This document shows, one piece after another, positions 20,952 to 28,961 of a DNA stretch of 32,646 nt (positions are counted from its first letter, which is position 1; the number at the start of each line of letters is the position of its first letter). Both the position numbers and the translations under genes were made by a program. The notes beneath the pieces were generated by a model. That model was given only the letters and a program-made list of their open reading frames with translations. It did no database searches and had not been told where the DNA came from. Location of the stretch: positions 1-32,646 of the forward strand of contig CAUEQD010000024.1 of NCBI GenBank assembly GCA_959019945.1. Reading direction: 5' to 3'. The stretch is from an uncultured Collinsella sp. GTDB lineage: Bacteria; Actinomycetota; Coriobacteriia; Coriobacteriales; Coriobacteriaceae.

Positions 20952-22321
20952 TAGCGCGGCTCGCCCACAACGGAGCCGGACAAATACCAGGTCTTGGCAA
21001 CGTCAACGTCAACATCAACGATCTTGCCAACAAGCTGATCGATGCTGTAACCCTCGGGGATAGGCGCATGCACGGTCTGATTCTTGGGACTCTTGCCCAG
21101 CAGGACCGCGTCGTTCTTTTTACTCGTTCCCTCAATGAGCGCCGGCACCACAGTATGAAGCTCACCCTGGTTGTACTCGTGCGCCGTGGTCTCGATAACC
21201 TTAACCAGGCGGTTGAAACGCTCGAGAATAACCTCATGCGGCGTAGGATCGTCAATCTCGGCGGCCGGGGTCCCGGCGCGCTTGGAATAGATGAAGGTAT
21301 AGGCCTGAGCATAGCGGACCGTCTCGGCAAGTGAGAGCGTCTGCTCAAAGTCTTCTTCAGTCTCGCCCGGGAAGCCAACGATAATGTCGGTCGAGAGCGC
21401 GATATCGGGCATGCGGTTGCGAATGCGATCGACCAGGCCCAGATAGTCCTCGCGTGTATAACGGCGATTCATCTCTTTGAGGATACGCGTGGAGCCCGAC
21501 TGAACGGCCAAGTGAAGCTGCGGCATGACGGCGGGCGTCTCGGCCATGGCGTCGATGGTCTCGGGCAGCAGATCCTTAGGATGAGAAGAGGTAAAGAAGA
21601 TGCGCTCCACACCCGTATCACCCACGGCACGCAGCAGATCGGCAAAACGCGGCTTGCCAAACAGATCGCGACCATATGAGTTAACGTTTTGGCCCAGCAG
21701 CGTAATCTCGCGCACGCCCTGGCGCACCAAACCGGTCACCTCGTCGACAATTTCCTCGAAGGGGCGGCTCTTTTCGCGACCGCGCACGTACGGCACGATG
21801 CAATAGGTACAGAAATTATTGCAGCCCGTCATAATGGGCACCCAGGCGTGATACTGGGTCTCGCGATGCCACGGCATGCTCATGGCATCCGTATCCTCAT
21901 GCTCATTGGTGCGGATATGACGCTTGCCATCAAGGAACGCCTCGGCAATGAGCTCGGCCACATGTGCGATGGAATGCGTACCAAAGATGACATTGACGTT
22001 ATCGACGTTGGTGAGCAGGCCCTCGCCATCGCGCTGCGCGATGCAACCACCAACGGCAACCACACGCTTGCCCGAGGGTGAGGGCGGGAGGCTCTTACAA
22101 GAGTTGCACTGACCGTACAGGCGAGTATCGGCGGCCTCGCGCACGCAGCATGTCATGAAGACAACAATATCGGCATGCTCGGGATTGAGCGCCATGAGGC
22201 AACCATACGAATCGAGCAGACCGCTCACGCGCTCAGAGTCGTGCTGATTCATCTGGCAGCCAAAGGTGCGGATAAAGTAGGTTTTACCGGCAAGAATATC
22301 GCGTACGGAACGCTGGTCCAT
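20951..22321 (-). CDS. miaB: tRNA-2-methylthio-N6-dimethylallyladenosine synthase
   Basis: From ATG 22321 (AGGA 9 nt upstream) the protein has 456 residues; ATG 22327 is possible. The UPF0004 domain has C22 (TFGCQMN) and later MTCCVREAADTRLYG. The radical-SAM cluster site is GCNNFCTYCIVPYVRGREKS. A TRAM domain ends the protein. It methylthiolates i6A37 made by MiaA, using two 4Fe-4S clusters and SAM. A run of eight G bases (plus strand) lies between it and spoVS. Confidence 0.95.
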   Translation of the reverse strand: MDQRSVRDILAGKTYFIRTFGCQMNQHDSERVSGLLDSYGCLMALNPEHADIVVFMTCCVREAADTRLYGQCNSCKSLPPSPSGKRVVAVGGCIAQRDGEGLLTNVDNVNVIFGTHSIAHVAELIAEAFLDGKRHIRTNEHEDTDAMSMPWHRETQYHAWVPIMTGCNNFCTYCIVPYVRGREKSRPFEEIVDEVTGLVRQGVREITLLGQNVNSYGRDLFGKPRFADLLRAVGDTGVERIFFTSSHPKDLLPETIDAMAETPAVMPQLHLAVQSGSTRILKEMNRRYTREDYLGLVDRIRNRMPDIALSTDIIVGFPGETEEDFEQTLSLAETVRYAQAYTFIYSKRAGTPAAEIDDPTPHEVILERFNRLVKVIETTAHEYNQGELHTVVPALIEGTSKKNDAVLLGKSPKNQTVHAPIPEGYSIDQLVGKIVDVDVDVAKTWYLSGSVVGEPR

Positions 22322-22373
22322 GTGCATAAGTCCTAACGATGGAGAGGGGGGGGCGAATCGAGGCAAGCAGAAG

Positions 22374-22691
22374 CTATGCCACAGGCTTAACATCATCCAT
22401 GACGACGTTATCCATAGCAGCTCGATTGATCTGGTGAACGTAAATAGAAAGACGGATGGCCGTGCGCGACTCCCCGTTAATAAGGATGTCGGAGAACACG
22501 GGCGCGCAGGAAATATCAAAACCGGTTGGAATCAAAAAACCGCGCGCGATAGCCACAGCCTTTATGGCCTGGTTGACCGCACCGGCGCCGACACACTGAA
22601 TGTTGACGGGCACACCATCCTTGACCATGCCGGCGATGGCGCCGGCAACGGACGCGGGCGATGATTTGCTTGATACCTTCAGGCAATCCAT
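22374..22691 (-). CDS. SpoVS-like protein (stage V sporulation protein S family)
   Basis: The 105-residue protein starts after AGGAG at 8 nt. The core, LKVSSKSSPASVAGAIAGMV, then GAGAVNQAIKAVAIARGFLI and GESRTAIRLSI, matches the SpoVS family (Alba-like fold, about 86 residues) very well. A 20-residue tail (HQINRAAMDNVVMDDVKPVA) is extra. SpoVS affects septation and coat formation in Bacillus; members in non-sporulating bacteria are uncharacterised, perhaps binding nucleic acid. No other sporulation gene is seen. Position between rny and miaB follows the Bacillus order. Confidence 0.9.
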   Translation of the reverse strand: MDCLKVSSKSSPASVAGAIAGMVKDGVPVNIQCVGAGAVNQAIKAVAIARGFLIPTGFDISCAPVFSDILINGESRTAIRLSIYVHQINRAAMDNVVMDDVKPVA

Positions 22692-22742
22692 GAAGAAACT
22701 CCTGCGTTTAAAAGTACGTTTTAACTGCAATAACTGTATCGT

Positions 22743-22758
22743 ACCGAGTGGACTCGGT
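22743..22758 (-). promoter_or_regulatory. palindrome in a possible spoVS promoter
   Basis: ACCGAGT-GG-ACTCGGT is a perfect 7-bp inverted repeat in the 74-bp gap before spoVS. On the minus strand TTTACC and TACAGT lie 17 bp apart around it, a weak promoter pair. It may be an operator for an internal promoter, or a weak hairpin. Confidence 0.35.
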
Positions 22759-22765
22759 AAAGGCA

Positions 22766-23851
22766 CTATTCCTCTTTGGCAAGATCGAAGGTCACAGTGA
22801 TTCGATCACGCGAAACGCGAATCTTTGGGTCGCCGCAAAGGTTGAGATAGTACCGGGCGGCAAGGTCATTAAAGTCGCGCTCCACAGCACGCGAAAACTG
22901 TGCCATGTCATCCTTGGCAATACGAAGCCCGCGACGATCCTTCGCGAGATCGACAGGAGCCGGCGCATGCGAGGACGAATCACGCTCGCGCAGCAGACGC
23001 GCGGTCACACCGCGAACGGGCTTAATCTGCCCTGCCAAAATGCGATGTGCCGTGCGCTCGGACATCTCAAGACCCAAACCCGAGCAGATACGAATAAAGT
23101 CCTCGGCATCAGAGGCAAGGCCTAAACGATCGACAACCGGAAGCTCGCTCTCGTCATCAATAAACAGGAGACGAGACGTATCGAGCCGACTTGACGCCTG
23201 AGCATAAAGGGTCGCGGCAATCTCAGACGGAGAACCAAGATAGACATCGCAACCACGCAGCTCCTCGAGCGCAAACTCACAGGCAGCGCGAATAATATTA
23301 TGCGGGCCGCGAGCACAGACATAACGTCCGTCCTCATCCTTGACGGCCTGGGGCCAGCTGGACTGATCGGCACGCTCACTGAGGCGGTCGGCTGCAACGC
23401 TCACCTTAAAGGCTGAACCAAGATCGACGCCGGACGTGACCACACGGGCCTCGTCGGTGTTCTGCTTGATCGAAAACAATGCCATGCCACGACCGTGAAC
23501 GCCCCAACGGTCCATCTTCATGCTCTCGAGCTTGGAGGTAACGCGGGCATCGAAGATTCGCTCTTGCATATCCTGCGGAACGCCCGAACCGTTATCCAGA
23601 AAGACAAGCGTGCGGACGCCATCTTCCTTGGTCGTGGCGAGATAGACCTTGTCGGCGCCGGCATCGCGAGCATTACGGAGCATTTCGATGACGATATCCT
23701 CGACATGCTGAATGTCGTGTTTTGCCTGGCGCCGCTCGGCCTCCGAAACGCGGAGGCGGACATACCCCTCGCCAAGGTTCTCCTCGACGCGAAGGTTGCC
23801 CTCCCCCGACATCGACGCGATAAATGAGATGAGCTCGTTCGCGTCGCTCAT
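22766..23851 (-). CDS. GHKL ATPase with MutL-like motifs, function unknown
   Basis: The 361-residue protein has N-box EDIVIEMLRNARDAGAD (51-67), ATP-lid start FLDNGSGVP (84-92), a TSK triplet (105-107) and GVHGRGMALFSI (117-128). The order NA-x-DAGA, DNG-x-G, TSK, G-x-GRG-x-AL-x-SI mirrors MutL (DNGxGI, TSK, GFRGEALxSI) rather than histidine kinases or Hsp90. The rest (130-361) is unfamiliar, charged and without MutL endonuclease motifs. The gene starts 1 nt after the rny stop and precedes spoVS, a slot held by ymdB in Bacillus. A role in nucleic-acid transactions is inferred. Confidence 0.75.
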   Translation of the reverse strand: MSDANELISFIASMSGEGNLRVEENLGEGYVRLRVSEAERRQAKHDIQHVEDIVIEMLRNARDAGADKVYLATTKEDGVRTLVFLDNGSGVPQDMQERIFDARVTSKLESMKMDRWGVHGRGMALFSIKQNTDEARVVTSGVDLGSAFKVSVAADRLSERADQSSWPQAVKDEDGRYVCARGPHNIIRAACEFALEELRGCDVYLGSPSEIAATLYAQASSRLDTSRLLFIDDESELPVVDRLGLASDAEDFIRICSGLGLEMSERTAHRILAGQIKPVRGVTARLLRERDSSSHAPAPVDLAKDRRGLRIAKDDMAQFSRAVERDFNDLAARYYLNLCGDPKIRVSRDRITVTFDLAKEE

Positions 23852-23852
23852 G

Positions 23853-25403
23853 TTATTTAGCGATATCGACAGCGCGGCTCTCGCGAATCACGACGACGCG
23901 CACCTGACCGGGATACTCCATCTCTTCCTCGATCTGATGGGCGATATCGTGAGCCAGGACCGTGGACTGGGCATCGGAGATCTTGTCCGGCTGAACCATG
24001 ACGTGGACCTCGCGACCAGCCTGCATGGCATAGGTACGCTCGACGCCGTCATGGGAGTTGGCAATCTCCTCGAGCTTCTCAAGACGCTTGATGTAGTTCT
24101 CGGCAGACTCGCGACGGGCACCGGGGCGAGAGGCGGAGACGGCATCGGCGGCCTGTACCAGGACATCGAGCACCGTGTTGGGGTCGACATCGGCATGGTG
24201 AGCCTCGATAGCGTGAACGATAACGGGCTTCTCGCCATAACGGCGGGCAAGCTCGGCGCCGATGACGGCATGCGGGCCCTCGACGTCGTGGTCGATTGCC
24301 TTGCCCAGGTCGTGCAGCAGGCCGGCGCGCTTAGCGGTCACAACGTCCAGGCCAAGCTCGGAAGCCATCACGCCGCACAGATCGGAAACCTCGAGGGAGT
24401 GCTGAAGCACATTCTGACCAAACGAGGTACGGTAGCGCAGGGCACCAAGGGTCTTGACGATCTCGGGGTGCAGGTCGTGGATACCGGTATCAAAGGCAGC
24501 CTGCTCGCCAGCCTCGCGCACGCGCTGCTGAACCAGGTCGGCAGCCTTGTGATACATCTCCTCAATGCGGGCGGGGTGAATGCGGCCGTCGGCGATGAGG
24601 TTCTCGAGGGCAACACGGGCGGTCTCACGACGGACCGGGTCGAAGCTCGAAAGAACGACGGTCTCAGGCGTGTCGTCGATCACGAGGTTGACGCCGGAAA
24701 CCTGCTCGAAGGTCCGGATGTTGCGACCCTCGCGACCGATGATACGGCCCTTGAGGTCATCAGAGGGAATGTGCACGGAGGTAACGGTGACCTCGGCTGT
24801 GTGGTCGGCAGCGCAGCGCTGAATCGCCAGGGACAGAATCTCCTGGGCGGTCTTGTGGCACTCGGCGCGAACCTGCTGCTCGGACTCGCGAATGATCGTG
24901 GCAGCCTCGTGGGTGACCTCGCCGCGAACCTTATCGAGGAGCTCCTTGTGGGCGTCCTCACGGGTCAGGTCGGCGATACGCTCGAGCTCGGAGGTCTGCT
25001 TGGCGCAGAGCTCCTCAAGCTCGCAGGAGCGCTTCTCGACCTGACCGGCCTGGCTGGACAGCTGGTGCTCACGCTTGTCGAGAGCGTCGTTTCGGCGATC
25101 AAGGGACTCCTCGCGCTGCATCACACGGTTCTCGAGCGTACGAATCTCGCTCTTACGCTGCTTGTCCTCGGCCTCGGCGGCCTGCTTGTTCTTGATGATC
25201 TCCTCTTTAGCCTCGAGCAGAGCCTCTTTTTTGAGGGTCTCGGCCTGACGCTTAGCATCACCGATCAGGGACTCAGCCTGTGCGTGTGCCGACTGGATCT
25301 TTTCGTCGGCCTCGTGAAGACTACCCTGCTTGGCGGTGCGCATGTAGGCAATGGCGGCGATGGCACCCAAAACGATGCCAACGAGCGCTGCGATGATAGG
25401 CAT
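23853..25403 (-). CDS. rny: ribonuclease Y
   Basis: From ATG 25403 (AAGGAG 5 nt upstream) the protein has 516 residues, typical for RNase Y. It has one N-terminal membrane helix (PIIAALVGIVLGAIAAIAYM), a long coiled coil (about 25-190), a KH domain (IPSDDLKGRIIGREGRNIRT) and an HD domain with HDLGKAIDHDVEGPHA. It is the membrane-bound endonuclease that starts mRNA decay in many Gram-positive bacteria. Its gene begins a long chain: rny, the GHKL gene, spoVS, miaB, miaA, hflX. Confidence 0.95.
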   Translation of the reverse strand: MPIIAALVGIVLGAIAAIAYMRTAKQGSLHEADEKIQSAHAQAESLIGDAKRQAETLKKEALLEAKEEIIKNKQAAEAEDKQRKSEIRTLENRVMQREESLDRRNDALDKREHQLSSQAGQVEKRSCELEELCAKQTSELERIADLTREDAHKELLDKVRGEVTHEAATIIRESEQQVRAECHKTAQEILSLAIQRCAADHTAEVTVTSVHIPSDDLKGRIIGREGRNIRTFEQVSGVNLVIDDTPETVVLSSFDPVRRETARVALENLIADGRIHPARIEEMYHKAADLVQQRVREAGEQAAFDTGIHDLHPEIVKTLGALRYRTSFGQNVLQHSLEVSDLCGVMASELGLDVVTAKRAGLLHDLGKAIDHDVEGPHAVIGAELARRYGEKPVIVHAIEAHHADVDPNTVLDVLVQAADAVSASRPGARRESAENYIKRLEKLEEIANSHDGVERTYAMQAGREVHVMVQPDKISDAQSTVLAHDIAHQIEEEMEYPGQVRVVVIRESRAVDIAK

Positions 25404-25660
25404 GCTCACTCCTTTTTATGGATTCGTTACACAACAAAGCGAACCGTCCTTACGAACGGCTCGCGACATTTGAGTAATATGGGCGCAGCTTATGCGGGTC
25501 GGATACAGATAAACATATAAACAAACTCATCACAGATGAGCACATATCACAAAGCAAATGACAGTGTTTATCGTACGTTGAACCACAACAACTGTCAAAT
25601 AAATGGACCCGGCACGGCGGCTAAAACACGGTGAACGGCAGGGCCACAAAACACATACGC

Positions 25661-26353
25661 CTAAACCGCACATTCCTCGCGTTCGGCATCGAGACGTGCC
25701 TTAACGGCATCGGCGGCGATGTGGTACGAAAAGCCCTTGCCCATCAAAAACCGGACGAGCTTTTCGAATCCACGTGTCTCGGGAACACGACGCTTCGCGA
25801 GTAGAGCCGATGCGCGAGCCAAGTCGTCATCCGCGGCAAAATAATTCTCGGGATAGCCGGGGATATCATCGAGTACGACATGGCGGCGCTTGAGCTCGGT
25901 CTCAATCTTACGCTGTCCCCAGCCGCGTCGTTTGCGTTCCTCGATAAAGTACGAGCAAAAGCGGTTCTCATCTAAAAAGCGATACTCAGTGGCACGCTGG
26001 ACGGCAAAATCAATTGCGGGCTGGCGAAATCCGTAACGAGCCAGCTTGTCACGGACCTCACCCGTGGCATGGTCGCGGCGCGACAGCATCTCGGTCACCA
26101 TGGTAAGCGCGCATTTACGCTCAATGAGCTGTACCGCTTCGCGAAACTCATCCCAATCGCAGGGAAGATCGGGGCGATTTTTAAGAAACAGGCGCGCAAC
26201 ACGAACAGGAATCCAGATGGATCGTTCAAAACCACCCTCGAGCTCGCAGTCGATATGTGCACAAGGCTTTTTTGATGCATACCCACTCGAGAACGAGGAG
26301 GTCGCCTTCTTATCGGGAAAGACGACCGTGGCCTCGGTCACCGTATACGACAT
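25661..26353 (-). CDS. recX: recombination regulator RecX
   Basis: The 230-residue protein contains the three-helix repeats of RecX: ALTMVTEMLSRRDHATGEVR followed by DKLARYGF, then FCSYFIEERKRRGWGQRKIE followed by TELKRRHV, and KLVRFLMGKGFSYHIAADAV. RecX binds RecA filaments and limits strand exchange. The N-terminal 60 residues (with FERSIWIPVRVARLFLKNRP) are longer than in short RecX proteins. It starts 11 bp after the recA stop and should be co-transcribed with it. No strong ribosome-binding site is seen. Confidence 0.88.
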   Translation of the reverse strand: MSYTVTEATVVFPDKKATSSFSSGYASKKPCAHIDCELEGGFERSIWIPVRVARLFLKNRPDLPCDWDEFREAVQLIERKCALTMVTEMLSRRDHATGEVRDKLARYGFRQPAIDFAVQRATEYRFLDENRFCSYFIEERKRRGWGQRKIETELKRRHVVLDDIPGYPENYFAADDDLARASALLAKRRVPETRGFEKLVRFLMGKGFSYHIAADAVKARLDAEREECAV

Positions 26354-26364
26354 GAGCGTAACCG

Positions 26365-27513
26365 TTACTCGTCGTCATCATCGAGCATCGCGGAGCCATC
26401 GATGGCGTAAAGCTCATCGAACTCCTCAGTTTCGGGCTGATCGGTCAGCTCGACCTCGGACGGAGCATCGTCATCGAATTCAAGGCCGCAGGCGAGGCGA
26501 ACCTTATGCTCGATCTCGTCAGCACAATCGGGGTGTTCGCGCAGGAAGGCCTTAGCGGCCTCGCGGCCATTACCGAGCTTGTCCTCACCGTAAGCAAACC
26601 AAGAGCCCATCTTTTTGCAGATACCGCACTCGACGGCCATGTCCAGAATCGAGCCCTCCTTAGAGATGCCCGTGCCGTACATGATGTCGAACTCAGCCGA
26701 GCGGAACGGAGCGGCGACCTTGTTCTTAACAACCTTGGCACGCACACGATTGCCGATGACCTCGTCCTTGAGCTTAATGCTGTCAATGCGGCGAATATCG
26801 ATACGCACCGACGAGAAGAACTTGAGGGCGCGGCCGCCCGTCGTAGTCTCGGGGTTGCCGAACATGACGCCGATCTTCTCGCGCAGCTGGTTAATGAAGA
26901 TACAGGTCGTTTTAGATTTGGCGAGCGAGCCGGCGAGCTTACGGAGCGCCTGGCTCATCAGACGGGCTTGAAGGCCGACCGTAGTATCACCGATCTCGCC
27001 CTCGATCTCGGCACGCGGAGTCAAAGCGGCGACAGAGTCGACGACGATGGCGTCGATGGCGCCAGAGCGCACGAGCATGTCGACGATCTCGAGCGCCTGC
27101 TCGCCCGTATCGGGCTGGGAAATGAGGACCTCATCGATGTCCACGCCGATACGCGCGGCATACGTTGGGTCGAGCGCGTGCTCGGCATCAATAAATGCCA
27201 CGACGCCGCCCATAGCCTGGGCCTCTGCCAAAATCTCGAGCGAAAGCGTTGTCTTACCGGAGGACTCGGGACCGTAAATCTCAACGATACGGCCGCGCGG
27301 CACACCGCCGATGCCCAGAGCGGCATCGAGGGCCAGAGCGCCCGTGGGAATGGCCTCGACCTCGAGCTCGGGACCACCGTCGCCGTACCTCATGATGGAA
27401 CCCTGGCCGAATTTCTTCTCGATCTCGGCCTTGGTGGTGGCGATCATCTCATCGCGCTCTTTACCCGTCGTGCGAGCATGAACGGTACGTACGGGACCTG
27501 AATTCTTGGCCAT
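26365..27513 (-). CDS. recA: recombinase RecA
   Basis: From ATG 27513 (GAGGAGGG upstream) the protein has 382 residues. Walker A GPESSGKT is at 81-88. Other RecA signatures are LISQPDTGEQALEI, TVGLQARLMSQALRKL, INQLREKIGVMFGNPETTTG and the acidic tail DELYAIDGSAMLDDDDE. It forms filaments on single-stranded DNA for recombination and triggers LexA cleavage. An SOS box is embedded in its promoter (27544-27572). cinA ends upstream and recX follows, as in many Gram-positive bacteria. Confidence 0.97.
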   Translation of the reverse strand: MAKNSGPVRTVHARTTGKERDEMIATTKAEIEKKFGQGSIMRYGDGGPELEVEAIPTGALALDAALGIGGVPRGRIVEIYGPESSGKTTLSLEILAEAQAMGGVVAFIDAEHALDPTYAARIGVDIDEVLISQPDTGEQALEIVDMLVRSGAIDAIVVDSVAALTPRAEIEGEIGDTTVGLQARLMSQALRKLAGSLAKSKTTCIFINQLREKIGVMFGNPETTTGGRALKFFSSVRIDIRRIDSIKLKDEVIGNRVRAKVVKNKVAAPFRSAEFDIMYGTGISKEGSILDMAVECGICKKMGSWFAYGEDKLGNGREAAKAFLREHPDCADEIEHKVRLACGLEFDDDAPSEVELTDQPETEEFDELYAIDGSAMLDDDDE

Positions 27514-27543
27514 GAATAGCCCTCCTCTTAACAACCTGCATCG

Positions 27544-27572
27544 ATAATAAACGAACGGCTGTTCGTGGTCAA
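27544..27572 (-). promoter_or_regulatory. recA promoter with embedded SOS box
   Basis: On the minus strand TTGACC (27567-27572) and TATTAT (27544-27549) are exactly 17 bp apart. The perfect SOS box CGAAC-GGCT-GTTCG (plus strand 27552-27565) fills the spacer, so LexA binding would exclude RNA polymerase. Confidence 0.88.
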
Positions 27573-27601
27573 CTGTTCAGATAAATCATATGCAGCCGAC
27601 C

Positions 27602-27642
27602 TTTCCAAAACCCAACCAAACGCTGACCAAACACTGACCAAA
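27602..27642. repeat. 11-bp phased CCAAA repeats upstream of recA promoter
   Basis: TTTCCAAA (27602), CAACCAAA (27613), TGACCAAA (27624) and TGACCAAA (27635) start exactly 11 bp apart, and a TGACC follows at 27647. On the recA strand these are phased T tracts about 30-75 bp before the -35 box. This could bend the DNA or act as an UP-like element. Confidence 0.55.
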
Positions 27643-27740
27643 AACTTGACCGCAGGCGAACCAAGCAAGGCAAGACAAACATGAATACGCCAACTACCTG
27701 CACAAAGAGCAAATTCGCCAGAGGTCCCTATCTCCACAAT

Positions 27741-27764
27741 TAAGGGGCCCGGAGGCCCCTTAAA
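27741..27764 (-). terminator. terminator after cinA
   Basis: TTAAGGGGCC-CGGA-GGCCCCTTAA is a perfect 10-bp stem with a tetraloop, 7 bp past the cinA stop. The AA/TT flanks give short U runs in either direction. Confidence 0.8.
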
Positions 27765-27770
27765 ACACGT

Positions 27771-28301
27771 CTATTCCATAGAATCGAGCACGTAGACAAT
27801 GCGGCCCAGTGCCTCCGCGACCGCATGGGCACGAACACACGAACGATCGCCCTCATAGTGACAACGAATGGAGTCCACGACCGGCACTCCCCCATCGGCT
27901 GAGCGATACGCCCAGCCGATATAAAAGGTTCCAGCCGGATCGTCCTCGGTGCCTCCACCGGGGCCGGCATAGCCCGTCGCGCTCACGGCAATATCGCTCT
28001 GGTACAGCTCCAGCGAACCGGAAGCCATCTCGCGCACCGTCTGATACGACACCGCGGTATGGCGGTCGAGCGTCTCTTGCTCAACACCCAGCACGCGATG
28101 CTTAATCTCGTCGCAGTACGTCACCGCACCGCCGCGCAGCACCGCCGAGGCACCGGGGATATCGGCGATCGTCGAGGCGATCATGCCCGCTGTTAGAGAT
28201 TCAGCCGTCGAAACCGTCACACCACGAACGCTTGCACGCTCGACGATATCGGCTGCGAGCTCTTCATTGTGCGCGGCAATCTGCTCAAATGATTTCGTCA
28301 T
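27771..28301 (-). CDS. cinA: CinA C-terminal domain protein (nicotinamide-nucleotide amidase)
   Basis: The 176-residue protein from ATG 28301 (GTG 28307 possible) consists only of the C-terminal CinA domain, like PncC. Signatures are STAESLTAGMIASTIADIPG, then VTYCDEIKHRVLGV and SATGYAGPGGG. It deamidates NMN to NaMN in pyridine-nucleotide recycling. The N-terminal MoCF domain of full-length CinA is absent and no trace is seen upstream, where pgsA ends 12 bp away. Placement beside recA matches the cinA-recA pair of streptococci, but the SOS promoter and terminator between them indicate separate transcripts. Confidence 0.9.
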   Translation of the reverse strand: MTKSFEQIAAHNEELAADIVERASVRGVTVSTAESLTAGMIASTIADIPGASAVLRGGAVTYCDEIKHRVLGVEQETLDRHTAVSYQTVREMASGSLELYQSDIAVSATGYAGPGGGTEDDPAGTFYIGWAYRSADGGVPVVDSIRCHYEGDRSCVRAHAVAEALGRIVYVLDSME

Positions 28302-28313
28302 GCCCACCAGGAC

Positions 28314-28952
28314 CTAGACCGAAAAGACGATCTTGCGGCAGTTCCAGAAGTACTGAGCGCCCGAGATAACGGTCAGGATAACGGCCACGGCGTACAGGAA
28401 GCGTGAGGCGCCATAGAGACCGAGCAACAGCTCCGCAGGCCCCAACTGGAGGCCGGTCATCGCAAAGACGCACAGGTAGCCGCAGATGGAGACCATCGTG
28501 GTCGCCGTCTTGTACTTGCCAAGCTTATCGGCCGCGACAACCACACCGGCGGCACTCGCGACCATGCGCAGGGCGCTCACCAGCAGCTCGCGGAACAGGA
28601 TGATGAACACCGACCACACGGTAACGGCACCAAAGTCCAAAAACAGCAGCAGGGCCGAGAACACGAGCAACTTATCGGCGATGGGATCCAGGAACTTGCC
28701 GAAGTCGGTGATCTCGTTGCGCGAACGAGCCAGGTAGCCGTCGACCTTATCGGTGCACGACAGGATGACGTACAGAATAAAGGCAGCGGCGGCGAGCGGG
28801 CCGTCAAAATGGCTCCAGTCCGTACCGGCAACACTCGTGTGAGACAGGGCCGACACGATCATGAACACCGGAATAAAGACGATGCGCACGCACGTCACGA
28901 TATTGGCGGGCGTCCAAACACTCGTCAGTTCCTTATTGCTCTCGTTAGCCAC
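28314..28952 (-). CDS. pgsA: CDP-diacylglycerol-glycerol-3-phosphate 3-phosphatidyltransferase
   Basis: The 212-residue membrane protein has NIVTCVRIVFIPVF at the N-terminus and the catalytic motif DKVDGYLARSRNEITDFGKF followed by LDPIADK, matching D-x2-DG-x2-AR-x8-G-x3-D-x3-D. FRELLVSALRMVA and DKLGKYKTATTM are typical of PgsA rather than of other family members. It makes phosphatidylglycerol phosphate, the first step to phosphatidylglycerol and cardiolipin. The order rodZ...pgsA-cinA-recA is that of Bacillus. A divergent paralogue is at 7386-8090. Confidence 0.93.
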   Translation of the reverse strand: MANESNKELTSVWTPANIVTCVRIVFIPVFMIVSALSHTSVAGTDWSHFDGPLAAAAFILYVILSCTDKVDGYLARSRNEITDFGKFLDPIADKLLVFSALLLFLDFGAVTVWSVFIILFRELLVSALRMVASAAGVVVAADKLGKYKTATTMVSICGYLCVFAMTGLQLGPAELLLGLYGASRFLYAVAVILTVISGAQYFWNCRKIVFSV

Positions 28953-28961
28953 GACGCTCTC

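Noticed and set aside
23712..25520. 602-codon plus-strand frame opposite rny
   Set aside because: It is Leu/Gly-rich antisense of the RNase Y coiled coil and has no ribosome-binding site or known domain.
27528..27737. 69-codon minus-strand frame upstream of recA
   Set aside because: It covers the recA promoter, SOS box and phased repeats and has no recognisable sequence, so it is most likely non-coding.
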